This document shows positions 1 through 6,506 of a stretch of DNA of 7,162 bases, one piece after another. Source of the DNA: Tannerella sp. Lineage in GTDB: Bacteria > Bacteroidota > Bacteroidia > Bacteroidales > Tannerellaceae. Under the pieces are notes generated by a model. It saw only the letters and a list, made by a program, of their open reading frames with translations. It was not told where the DNA came from and made no database searches. The DNA is taken from NCBI GenBank assembly GCA_031283915.1, contig JAITAY010000176.1:1-7162 (forward strand). Direction: 5' to 3'. Position numbers and translations under genes: made by a program. Position 1 is the first letter of the stretch, and the number at the start of each line of letters is the position of its first letter.

Positions 1-94
1 AGCTCTACCTTTCAAAATTTGTCGGCAAAGGAATGAAAACGGAAAATCATTGTCAATACCCCCTGTGCACTACAAATGAAATTTCTGTCGGAAA

Positions 95-118
95 TGGCAG
101 TTTTTCAGGCAGTTTTTC
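95..118. repeat. 12-bp tandem duplication
   Basis: Two adjacent 12-base units, TGGCAGTTTTTC (95-106) and AGGCAGTTTTTC (107-118), differ only at the first base. This is directly visible. It could be a replication-slippage duplication or a paired binding site. No function is assigned. Confidence 0.8.
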
Positions 119-240
119 CGCTAAACAGCCCATAAGCATGAATATATGTGAATTTTCCAGCCTTTTACCACTCGCCTTTTATTGATATTTAACCGTTGTT
201 TTGGTAAGAGCTGCAATGTGGGTTAACCTCAAAAAAAAGA

Positions 241-273
241 TTTAGCCTGTTTATGAATTATTTCGTACCTTTG
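241..273 (+). promoter_or_regulatory. Candidate Bacteroidota-type promoter for the his operon
   Basis: TACCTTTG at 266-273 matches the TAnnTTTG -7 box of the Bacteroidota primary sigma factor. Twenty bases upstream is TTTAG (241-245), an imperfect version of the TTTG -33 element. An A-tract (231-238) directly precedes it and could act as an upstream activating element. Transcription would be expected to start near 279-281, giving a hisH leader of about 57 bases. The -7 box is convincing and the -33 element is weak. Confidence 0.6.
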
Positions 274-336
274 CCCGCCTGAATGCCTGCTGTCCGGTAC
301 GAGAAACAGAGGGCGGAGAGATAAAACAAAGGAACA

Positions 337-930
337 ATGGATGTGGTGATTATCAAATATAATGCCGGTAATATTTATTCGGTGGATTACGGTCTTCAAC
401 GGCTGGGCATTACGCCGGAGATTACCGACGATCCCGAACGGATTCGGAAAGCGGACAGAGTCGTTTTCCCCGGCCAGGGAGAGGCCAGCACAACCGTTCG
501 GTATTTACACGAACGCAAACTGGATCAGGTAATCAAAGACCTGAAACAGCCGGTGCTGGGCATTTGCATCGGGATGCAGCTGATGTGTCGCCATTCGGAA
601 GAAGGCGATGTCGATTGCCTCGGCATTTTTGAAGCGGACGTAAAACGCTTCATCCCTCAGCAACATGCCGACAAGATACCGCATATGGGTTGGAATACGG
701 TGAACAACGTGCGGAGTGATTTGTTTTCTACAGTATTAAATGAACGTTTTGTCTATTTCGTCCACAGTTATTACGTGCCGATGACGGACGAAACGATTGC
801 CGAAACCGACTACATCCATCCTTTCAGCGCTGCCATGCGGAAAGCCAATTTCTACGCAGTGCAGTTCCACCCCGAAAAAAGCGGCCGCACAGGCGAAATG
901 ATATTATCCAATTTCCTGAATCTTTCATAG
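337..930 (+). CDS. hisH: Imidazole glycerol phosphate synthase, glutamine amidotransferase subunit
   Basis: HisH is a class I glutamine amidotransferase. It hydrolyses glutamine and passes ammonia to HisF, which makes imidazole glycerol phosphate and AICAR in the cytoplasm. The 197-residue length is normal. The catalytic triad is visible: Cys77 in the nucleophile elbow GICIGMQ, and His178 and Glu180 in QFHPEKSG. The oxyanion-region PGQGE (45-49) and the KIPHMGWN segment (113-120) are also typical. The N-terminus (VVIIKYNAGN) starts at the expected point, so the ATG at 337 is well supported; AAAGGA lies a few bases upstream. It is the first gene of a tight run, with hisA starting 3 bases after its stop. 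HisF, its obligate partner, is two genes downstream. Confidence 0.97.
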   Translation: MDVVIIKYNAGNIYSVDYGLQRLGITPEITDDPERIRKADRVVFPGQGEASTTVRYLHERKLDQVIKDLKQPVLGICIGMQLMCRHSEEGDVDCLGIFEADVKRFIPQQHADKIPHMGWNTVNNVRSDLFSTVLNERFVYFVHSYYVPMTDETIAETDYIHPFSAAMRKANFYAVQFHPEKSGRTGEMILSNFLNLS

Positions 931-933
931 ACG

Positions 934-1668
934 ATGATAGAACTGATTCCAGCAATTGATTTGATGGACGGCAAGTGTGTCCGGCTGACGCAAGGCGATT
1001 ACGGCTCGAAGAAAGTATACAGTCAAGACCCGCTTGAAGTGGCCAGGGCGTTTGAAGATCACGGTTTGCGCCGGCTTCACGTCGTTGACCTGGACGGCGC
1101 CCGCGAAGGACGCATCATCAATTATCGCGTACTGGAACGGTTGGCCGCGCGTACAGCGCTGGTGATTGATTTCGGGGGCGGATTGAAATGCGACGGCGAT
1201 CTCGAAATTGCTTTCGAATGCGGGGCACAGATGGTAACAGGCGGCAGTATCGCTGTCCGCGAACCGGAGACGTTCGTTTCGTGGTTAAACCGCTTCGGAA
1301 ACCGGAAAATCATACTTGGCGCCGACGTGAAAGAGCGGCAGATTGCCATCAACGGCTGGCAAGACACGACCGACAATGAACTGCTGCCCTTTCTGGAAGC
1401 CTGGCACGGCAGGGGAATCACCCAAACCGTCTGTACTGACATCTCCCGCGACGGGATGTTGCAAGGCCCGGCTACGACGCTCTACTGCGAAATTCGCAAA
1501 GCACTGCCGGAGATGTACCTGATTGCCAGCGGCGGCGTCAGTTCGGTCGAAGATCTGGAACAGCTGGAAGCAGCAGGCATTCCCGCCGTGATTTTCGGAA
1601 AAGCCCTTTACGAAGGACGCATTGCATTGAACGACTTGCTCCGTTTTACGGACAAACCAAAAGATTGA
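934..1668 (+). CDS. hisA: ProFAR isomerase (phosphoribosylformimino-5-aminoimidazole carboxamide ribotide isomerase)
   Basis: HisA catalyses the Amadori rearrangement of ProFAR to PRFAR, the substrate of HisHF. It is a (beta/alpha)8 barrel, and 244 residues is the usual size. The two catalytic aspartates are Asp9 in IPAIDLMDGK and Asp131 in ILGADVKER, placed as expected in the two half-barrels. Phosphate-binding glycine motifs appear near 80-84 (FGGGL), 103-105 (GGS) and 199-202 (SGGV), with FGKALYEG at 221-228. TDISRDGMLQGP (168-179) is a typical HisA loop. Its similarity to HisF reflects their known common origin. The start at 934 is only 3 bases after hisH with no clear ribosome binding site, suggesting translational coupling. 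Confidence 0.97.
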   Translation: MIELIPAIDLMDGKCVRLTQGDYGSKKVYSQDPLEVARAFEDHGLRRLHVVDLDGAREGRIINYRVLERLAARTALVIDFGGGLKCDGDLEIAFECGAQMVTGGSIAVREPETFVSWLNRFGNRKIILGADVKERQIAINGWQDTTDNELLPFLEAWHGRGITQTVCTDISRDGMLQGPATTLYCEIRKALPEMYLIASGGVSSVEDLEQLEAAGIPAVIFGKALYEGRIALNDLLRFTDKPKD

Positions 1669-1672
1669 CAAA

Positions 1673-2455
1673 ATGTTGGCAAAAAGGATTATTCCCTGTC
1701 TGGATGTAAAAGACGGCATAACCGTTAAGGGCGTTAATTTCATCAATTTCCGCGATGCCGGTGATCCGGTGGAGTTAGGCGCCAGTTATAGCCGCATGGG
1801 GGCAGACGAACTTGTGTATCTCGACATTGTCGCTTCGCACGAAGGGCGGAAGACTTTTACGGAACTGGTCAAACGTGTGGCAGCCAACCTTAGTATCCCC
1901 TTTACGGTAGGCGGCGGCATTCATGAACTGTCGGACGTCGAACGGTTGCTGAACGCCGGCGCCGACAAAGTATCCGTCAATTCCGCTGCGCTTCGGCGGC
2001 CGGAACTGATTAATGAAATCGCGCGTAATTTCGGTTCTCAGGTCTGCGTCGTCGCCATCGACGCCAACCGGGAACAGAACGACTGGATTTGCTACCTGAA
2101 CGGGGGACGTATTGCGACGGAGAAGCGCCTGTTTGAGTGGGCGGAAGAAACGGAAGCCCGCGGCGCCGGCGAGATTCTGTTTACCAGCATGACGCACGAC
2201 GGCGTGAAGGATGGTTATGCCAACGACGCCCTGGCCACCCTGGCCGAGCGCCTGCACATTCCCGTCATCGCGTCGGGGGGAGCCGGTAAAATGACTCATT
2301 TCCACGACGTTTTTACCATCGGAAAGGCCGATGCTGCCTTAGCCGCCAGCGTTTTCCATTTCGGGGAAATCGACATTCGCCAGCTCAAATGCGAACTTCA
2401 ATCCCGTGGCATTAACGTCAGGATTGAAGACGGTGGCAAATGGTTACCCGATTGA
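1673..2455 (+). CDS. hisF: Imidazole glycerol phosphate synthase, cyclase subunit
   Basis: HisF condenses ammonia supplied by HisH with PRFAR to give imidazole glycerol phosphate and AICAR, the latter returning to purine synthesis. It is a (beta/alpha)8 barrel. The N-terminal MLAKRIIPCLDVKDG carries catalytic Asp11, and the second catalytic Asp130 is in VVAIDAN. Phosphate-binding TVGGGI (78-83) and IASGGAGK (199-206) are present, as is the MTHDGVKDGY loop (173-182). At 260 residues it is a little longer than the usual 250-258 because of a short polar tail after GINVRI. The start is 4 bases after the hisA stop. It works as a complex with HisH encoded at 337-930. Confidence 0.97.
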   Translation: MLAKRIIPCLDVKDGITVKGVNFINFRDAGDPVELGASYSRMGADELVYLDIVASHEGRKTFTELVKRVAANLSIPFTVGGGIHELSDVERLLNAGADKVSVNSAALRRPELINEIARNFGSQVCVVAIDANREQNDWICYLNGGRIATEKRLFEWAEETEARGAGEILFTSMTHDGVKDGYANDALATLAERLHIPVIASGGAGKMTHFHDVFTIGKADAALAASVFHFGEIDIRQLKCELQSRGINVRIEDGGKWLPD

Positions 2456-2476
2456 ATTTTGAATTTTGTACATATT

Positions 2477-3073
2477 ATGGAATTGGACTTTACTAAATCA
2501 GGCGGTTTGCTCCCCGCCATTATTCAGGATGCGCAAACCCGGCAGGTGTTGATGTTGGGCTTCATGAACGAAGAAGCCTACCGGAAAACACTTGAAACAA
2601 ATAAAGTCACCTTTTTCAGCCGGACGCGAAAGCGCCTCTGGACGAAAGGCGAGACAAGCGGAAATTTCCTGCACGTAGTGCAAATCCTGGTGGACTGCGA
2701 CAGCGACACGCTCCTTGTCAAGGTGCGTCCCGACGGCCCGATATGTCACACCGGTACGGATACCTGTTTTGGCGAAGATAATGCGTCCGGGATCTTTTTC
2801 CTGAAATATTTGCAGGACTTTATCGACCGGCGGCGTGAGGAAATGCCGGAAGATTCGTACACGACTTCGCTCTTCCGGAAAGGAGTCAACCGCATGGCGC
2901 AGAAAGTCGGCGAGGAAGCGGTGGAGACCGTTATCGAAGCCGTCAACGGTACGGAAGAAGGCTTTCTTTACGAAGCTTCCGATCTGATTTACCATCTGAT
3001 TGTGTTACTCACAAGCAAGGGCTTCCGGCTGGAAGACCTGGCGCACGAACTGCAAAAAAGACATAAGGAGTAA
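2477..3073 (+). CDS. hisI: Bifunctional phosphoribosyl-AMP cyclohydrolase / phosphoribosyl-ATP pyrophosphatase
   Basis: This fused HisIE enzyme carries out the second and third steps of histidine synthesis: PR-ATP to PR-AMP (C-terminal HisE domain), then ring opening to ProFAR (N-terminal HisI domain). The HisI half (about 1-115) has FFSRTRKRLWTKGETSG (46-62), DCDSD (73-77, metal site) and Cys74, Cys90 and Cys97 as likely zinc ligands. The HisE half (about 128-198) has the helical KVGEEAVE (143-150) and YEASDLIYHL (165-174) motifs. Length is 198 residues, normal for the fusion. I chose the ATG at 2477; a TTG at 2459 would add six residues (MNFVHI) before the family's usual start. No strong ribosome binding site is visible. 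Confidence 0.96.
   Translation: MELDFTKSGGLLPAIIQDAQTRQVLMLGFMNEEAYRKTLETNKVTFFSRTRKRLWTKGETSGNFLHVVQILVDCDSDTLLVKVRPDGPICHTGTDTCFGEDNASGIFFLKYLQDFIDRRREEMPEDSYTTSLFRKGVNRMAQKVGEEAVETVIEAVNGTEEGFLYEASDLIYHLIVLLTSKGFRLEDLAHELQKRHKE
3065..3070 (+). promoter_or_regulatory. Shine-Dalgarno sequence for ftsE inside the end of hisIE
   Basis: AAGGAG lies 7 bases before the ATG at 3078 and overlaps the last codons of hisIE. It is the best ribosome binding site in the gene block and decides the ftsE start, ruling out a TTG start at 3000 that would lie inside hisIE. The overlap suggests ftsE is translated from the same message as the his genes. Confidence 0.8.
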
Positions 3074-3077
3074 TCCG

Positions 3078-3752
3078 ATGGAAAAAGATTTATTACTTCA
3101 ACTGGAAAATATCACGTTGTGTCAGGACGAGAACATCGTCCTGCAGAACGCTTCGCTGAAGCTGCACAGCAATGAATTTGTGTATGTTATCGGACGTGTC
3201 GGCGCAGGAAAAAGCAGTCTGCTCAAGAGCTTGTACTGCGAAATACCCATTCGGGAGGGCGTGGCGCATATCATGGGCTACGACCTGCGCAGGATAAAGA
3301 ACCGGGAAATACCGTACCTGCGACGGCAACTCGGCATCGTCTTTCAGGATTTCCAGCTGCTGACCGACCGGACGGTAGTCAGGAATCTGGAATTTGTATT
3401 GAAAGCCACCGGCTGGAAAAGGCGAAACGATATCCAGATGCGAATCCAGGAGGTACTGACTCAGGTTGGGATGCAGAACAAGGGCTACAAAATGCTGCAC
3501 GAACTGTCGGGCGGCGAGCAGCAGCGCATAGCCATCGCCCGTTCGCTGCTGAACAACCCGAAACTCATCCTGGCCGATGAACCGACCGGGAACCTGGACC
3601 CTGAAACGGGCTTGCAAATCGTTCAGTTGCTGCATACCATCTGCAGGGACGAGAAATCCGTCATCATGACCACGCACAACTATACGCTTGTGGGCAACCT
3701 TCCGGCGCGGGTCATTCGCTGCGAAAAAGGTGCTTTATACGAATTAAAGTGA
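3078..3752 (+). CDS. ftsE: FtsE-like ABC transporter ATP-binding protein
   Basis: A 224-residue soluble ABC ATPase, close to the usual FtsE length of about 220. Walker A is GRVGAGKS (39-46), the Q-loop VFQDFQLL (88-95), the signature LSGGEQQR (143-150), Walker B LILADEP (163-169) with catalytic Glu168, the D-loop GNLD (171-174) and the switch His200 in MTTHN. All catalytic residues are intact. FtsE works with the membrane protein FtsX to activate peptidoglycan hydrolases at the division site; no ftsX is in this window. Related families (LolD, MacB-type ATPases) share these motifs, so the assignment rests on length, the YVIGRVGAGKSSLLK and FQDFQLL wording and the Bacteroidales-like neighbours. 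The start is fixed by AAGGAG at 3065-3070. Confidence 0.85.
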   Translation: MEKDLLLQLENITLCQDENIVLQNASLKLHSNEFVYVIGRVGAGKSSLLKSLYCEIPIREGVAHIMGYDLRRIKNREIPYLRRQLGIVFQDFQLLTDRTVVRNLEFVLKATGWKRRNDIQMRIQEVLTQVGMQNKGYKMLHELSGGEQQRIAIARSLLNNPKLILADEPTGNLDPETGLQIVQLLHTICRDEKSVIMTTHNYTLVGNLPARVIRCEKGALYELK

Positions 3753-3784
3753 TGGACTTACTAAATAATCGAAATAACAGGCAT

Positions 3785-5110
3785 ATGAAAATTTTAAAAT
3801 TTGGCGGAACTTCCGTCGGATCGGCGCAGCGCATAAAAGATGTCGCTCGATTGATTTGCGACGGTGTGCCTAAAATCGTGGTATTGTCAGCCATGTCGGG
3901 GACTACCAATACGCTGGTCGAAATCTCGGACTATCTCTACCGGAAGAATCCCGACGGAGCAAACGAAGTAACCAATAAATTATTACTGAAATATCTGGGA
4001 CTGCTCGACGAACTGTATCGCACGGAAGAATACCGGCAGTTAGCCCGGAAATTAATTTTTGAACGTTTCGATTTCCTCCGTTCGTTCATGAAACAGCTGT
4101 TCACCGAGTTCGAAGAGAAAATCATCCTGGCGCAGGGAGAATTGCTTTCGACCGGGCTGATGAATCTGTACCTGCAGGAGACGGGCGTTCGTTCCGTATT
4201 GCTTCCGGCGCTGGATTTCATGCGGGTAGACCGGAACGCCGAACCGGAACCGTTTTTCATCAAGGAAAAACTGACGGCGTTGCTGGAGAGTCATCCGGAC
4301 GCAGAGTTATACATCACTCAGGGATTTATCTGCCGCAATGCTGATAACGCCATCGACAACCTGCAACGCGGCGGCAGCGACTACACCGCTTCGCTCATCG
4401 GCGCCGCCATCCATGCCGAAGAAATCCAGATCTGGACGGACATCGACGGGATGCACAACAACGATCCGCGTTACGTGGAACGGACGCTGCCCGTGCGGCA
4501 ACTGCATTTCGACGAAGCGGCCGAACTGGCCTATTTCGGCGCCAAAATCCTGCATCCTACCTGTATCCTGCCCGCCAAACTGAACAACATCCCCGTCCGC
4601 CTGCTCAACACCATGCAGCCGGATTCCATCGGCACTACCATCTCCAACGAAACCGAGAAAGGTAAAATCAAAGCCATTGCCGCCAAGGACAACATCACCT
4701 CCATCAAGATCAAAAGCGGACGAATGTTGCTGGCAACCGGTTTCCTGCGCAAGGTGTTCGAGATTTTCGAAAATTGCCGGACTCCCATCGACGTCGTAGC
4801 CACTTCGGAAGTGGGTGTATCGGTGACCATTGACAACTGCAAGCATCTGGACGAAATCGTCGATGACCTCAGAAAATACGGCACGGTGACAGTCGACCGG
4901 GAATTAACGATCATCTGTGTCGTCGGCGATCTGGAGTGGAACAACGTCGGGTTTGAGTCGCTCATTGTCTATGCCTTGAAAGACATTCCCCTGCGCATGA
5001 TTTCCTACGGAGGCAGCAACTACAATGTTTCGCTGCTGATCAAAGCCTCCGACAAGCAGAAAGCCTTACAGGCACTGAGCGATCACCTGTTCAGCGCTCC
5101 AAATCATTAA
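3785..5110 (+). CDS. lysC: Aspartate kinase (monofunctional, ACT-domain regulated)
   Basis: Aspartate kinase phosphorylates aspartate, the entry step to lysine/diaminopimelate, threonine and methionine. From the ATG at 3785 the protein is 441 residues, in the range of lysine-sensitive AKIII-type enzymes. The kinase domain has KFGGTSVG (5-12), GEL (118-120), RGGSDYTA (195-202), WTDIDGM (217-223) and DPR (227-229). Two ACT domains follow at about 300-370 and 375-440, including the conserved RMISYGGSNYNVSLLI (404-419). Feedback inhibition by lysine is likely from the family but is not shown here. No homoserine dehydrogenase domain is fused. An upstream ATG at 3752 overlaps the ftsE stop (TGATG) and would add 11 residues; I prefer 3785 because the family begins at MKxLKFGG. 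Confidence 0.95.
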   Translation: MKILKFGGTSVGSAQRIKDVARLICDGVPKIVVLSAMSGTTNTLVEISDYLYRKNPDGANEVTNKLLLKYLGLLDELYRTEEYRQLARKLIFERFDFLRSFMKQLFTEFEEKIILAQGELLSTGLMNLYLQETGVRSVLLPALDFMRVDRNAEPEPFFIKEKLTALLESHPDAELYITQGFICRNADNAIDNLQRGGSDYTASLIGAAIHAEEIQIWTDIDGMHNNDPRYVERTLPVRQLHFDEAAELAYFGAKILHPTCILPAKLNNIPVRLLNTMQPDSIGTTISNETEKGKIKAIAAKDNITSIKIKSGRMLLATGFLRKVFEIFENCRTPIDVVATSEVGVSVTIDNCKHLDEIVDDLRKYGTVTVDRELTIICVVGDLEWNNVGFESLIVYALKDIPLRMISYGGSNYNVSLLIKASDKQKALQALSDHLFSAPNH

Positions 5111-5131
5111 TCATTAACCATTCATCATTAA
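5104..5131. repeat. Four heptamer repeats across the lysC end and lysC-lysA spacer
   Basis: Four consecutive 7-base units read TCATTAA, TCATTAA, CCATTCA and TCATTAA. The first includes the lysC stop codon (TAA 5108-5110); the others fill most of the 34-base spacer before lysA. The third unit has two changes. The pattern is directly visible, and its function is unknown. Confidence 0.8.
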
Positions 5132-5144
5132 CTCCTCCTGCTTC

Positions 5145-6302
5145 ATGACAAAAGGAATATTTCCCACCGACAAATTCAAAAGCCTTCGGACGCCTTTTTA
5201 CTATTACAATATCGAACTGCTCCGGCAGACGCTGGACATCGTCAACGAGCAAACGGCCAGATACGGTTATCAGGAACATTACGCCGTCAAGGCCAATGCC
5301 AACCCGCGTATTCTTTCCCTGATTGCACAAAAAGGGCTGGGCGCAGACTGCGTCAGTGGCGGCGAAGTGCAGGCGGCGCTGGATGCCGGCTTCCCGGCAA
5401 ACAAGATTTTTTTCGCCGGCGTGGGCAAAGCCGACTGGGAAATCCGGCTGGGACTGGAACATGACATTGCCTGCTTCAACGTCGAGTCGCTGGCCGAACT
5501 GTATGTGGTGAACGAACTGGCCGCCGCTCAGGGTAAAACGGCTACCGTTGCGCTTCGCATCAATCCGAATGTCGATGCGCATACCCATGCCAAAATCACC
5601 ACCGGACTGCAGGAAAGCAAATTCGGTATCACGGCCGGCTTGCTCCCCGGCGTGCTGAAAGCCATGGCGGGCATGAAGCATGTACGCTTCTTCGGCATCC
5701 ATTTCCATATCGGTTCGCAAATCACAGACCTGTCCGCCTTTCGTGACCTTTGCATCCGAGCCAACGAATTGCAGGGTGAACTGGAAACGCGCGGACTGAC
5801 CGTCGCGAACCTTAACTTCGGCGGCGGACTGGGCATTGATTATCATCACCCCAATCATTTGCCCGTCCCCGATTTTGAAAATTACTTCTCCGTCTTCCAT
5901 CAGTTAGTCAGCCGGCGACCGGGACAGCAAATTCATTTTGAACTCGGACGCGCAGTCGTCGGACAATGCGGCACGCTGATTGCAAAAACGCTGTATATCA
6001 AGGAAGGCGAAGCGAAGAAATTCGTCATTCTCGATGCCGGTTTCACGGAACTGATTCGTCCGGCCATGTACGACGCCTACCACCGGATCGAAAACCTCAC
6101 AAGCGACGAAGCTGTGGAACCGTATGACGTCGCAGGTCCGATCTGCGAATCGTCCGACGTTTTCGCCAGAGCGCGTGAGTTGAATCGCGTGCGTCGCAAC
6201 GACTTGATAGCAATTCGTTCTGCCGGCGCCTACGGTGAAGTAATGGCTTCGCAGTACAACGGCCGCCGGCTGCCGGAAGCCTTTTTCTCAGACCTTCTTT
6301 GA
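5145..6302 (+). CDS. lysA: Diaminopimelate decarboxylase
   Basis: LysA removes CO2 from meso-diaminopimelate to give lysine, the last step of the pathway that LysC begins. It is a PLP-dependent fold-type III enzyme of 385 residues, within the shorter normal range. The PLP Schiff-base lysine is Lys49 in HYAVKANANP. HFHIGSQ (186-192), the phosphate-binding NFGGGLGIDY (224-233), ELGRAVVG (266-273), DAGFTELIRPAMYDAYH (297-313), GPICESSD (331-338, active-site Cys334) and SAGAYG (359-364) follow in the expected order. The usual EPGR motif reads ELGR here, which I believe is common in this phylum. The start lies 34 bases after lysC; the sequence before it is CTCCTCCTG, with no Shine-Dalgarno. It may be cotranscribed with lysC. 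Confidence 0.95.
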   Translation: MTKGIFPTDKFKSLRTPFYYYNIELLRQTLDIVNEQTARYGYQEHYAVKANANPRILSLIAQKGLGADCVSGGEVQAALDAGFPANKIFFAGVGKADWEIRLGLEHDIACFNVESLAELYVVNELAAAQGKTATVALRINPNVDAHTHAKITTGLQESKFGITAGLLPGVLKAMAGMKHVRFFGIHFHIGSQITDLSAFRDLCIRANELQGELETRGLTVANLNFGGGLGIDYHHPNHLPVPDFENYFSVFHQLVSRRPGQQIHFELGRAVVGQCGTLIAKTLYIKEGEAKKFVILDAGFTELIRPAMYDAYHRIENLTSDEAVEPYDVAGPICESSDVFARARELNRVRRNDLIAIRSAGAYGEVMASQYNGRRLPEAFFSDLL

Positions 6303-6312
6303 ATATTGATCA

Positions 6313-6325
6313 CTGCTGTCCGGTA
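6313..6325 (+). repeat. 13-bp motif shared with the hisH leader
   Basis: CTGCTGTCCGGTA occurs here, 11 bases after the lysA stop, and identically at 287-299 in the leader of hisH, in the same orientation. A second 10-mer, GTTGTTTTGG, is also common to both regions (195-204 and 6338-6347). This may be the end of an insertion sequence remnant or a dispersed intergenic repeat. Confidence 0.6.
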
Positions 6326-6351
6326 AAATCGCGAAAAGTTGTTTTGGCCGG

Positions 6352-6375
6352 CTAACTCTTTTTTAGAGGAGTTAG
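6352..6375 (+). terminator. Hairpin downstream of lysA, possible terminator
   Basis: CTAACTC (6352-6358) pairs perfectly with GAGTTAG (6369-6375) around a 10-base loop that contains a T-run. Outer GCC (6347-6349) and GGC (6377-6379) could extend it across a small internal loop. The position about 50 bases after the lysA stop suits a terminator. However, no T-tract follows the stem, so intrinsic termination is doubtful. Confidence 0.4.
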
Positions 6376-6394
6376 GGGCATTTCATACCGTTAT

Positions 6395-6457
6395 CATTTC
6401 CCCTGTAATCGGGAAACAGGCGAAAATGCAACTCATTTTGGCGGAAAGGGGGAAATG
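6395..6457. repeat. Nested inverted repeats overlapping the nuclease promoter
   Basis: CATTTCCCC (6395-6403) is a perfect 9-base inverted partner of GGGGAAATG (6449-6457), which lies in the promoter spacer. The same left arm can pair locally instead: TTTCCC (6397-6402) with GGGAAA (6411-6416). The two foldings are mutually exclusive. They could be an operator or a readthrough-sensitive RNA switch; chance is also possible in a short G/C-run-rich region. Confidence 0.5.
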
Positions 6458-6468
6458 CTGTATCTTTG
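6436..6468 (+). promoter_or_regulatory. Strong Bacteroidota-type promoter for the Rpn-like gene
   Basis: TTTTG (6436-6440) and TATCTTTG (6461-6468) are separated by 20 bases. This fits the TTTG / TAnnTTTG consensus of the phylum's housekeeping sigma factor almost perfectly. Transcription is expected to begin near 6475, giving an AT-rich leader of about 30 bases before the ATG at 6507. Confidence 0.8.
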
Positions 6469-6506
6469 GGACGTATTTCCTAATAAGACATTAAAATAAT
6501 AAGATC

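Larger units (their letters stand above)
1..336. other. Noncoding leader region upstream of hisH
   Basis: No gene is supported here. The only sizeable open stretch is plus frame 3 from the window start to a stop near 185 (about 60 residues). It has no recognisable motif and probably is not coding. Minus-strand frames are broken by frequent stops. The region is AT-rich and contains a 12-bp tandem duplication (95-118), a GGTTAACC palindrome (221-228), an eight-A tract (231-238) and a candidate promoter (241-273). The transcribed part before hisH shows no run of histidine codons, so a classical his leader-peptide attenuator is not visible. Confidence 0.7.
6303..6506. other. Intergenic region between lysA and the Rpn-type nuclease gene
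   Basis: No coding potential was seen in these 204 bases. The region holds a 13-bp motif also found upstream of hisH (6313-6325), a hairpin (6352-6375), nested inverted repeats (6395-6457) and a strong candidate promoter (6436-6468). It marks the boundary between the biosynthetic block and the next transcription unit. Confidence 0.75.

Noticed and set aside
6..13. TACCTTTC resembling a Bacteroidota -7 promoter box
   Set aside because: The last base mismatches the consensus and the -33 region lies outside the window.
3..185. Open plus-strand frame of about 60 residues at the window start, as a possible end of an upstream gene
   Set aside because: The translation shows no family-like features, and the AT-rich, repeat-containing sequence looks noncoding. 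It cannot be fully excluded without the upstream sequence.
280..336. His-codon leader peptide attenuator or T-box before hisH
   Set aside because: The short predicted leader has no histidine codon run, no T-box-like element and no terminator hairpin.
2459..2476. TTG start giving hisIE six extra residues
   Set aside because: The family normally begins close to MELDF, an ATG is available at 2477, and no ribosome binding site supports the TTG.
5091..5900. 269-residue open frame on the minus strand opposite lysA
   Set aside because: It lies wholly antisense to a well-supported lysA, has no recognisable motifs, and long antisense frames are common opposite genes of this composition.
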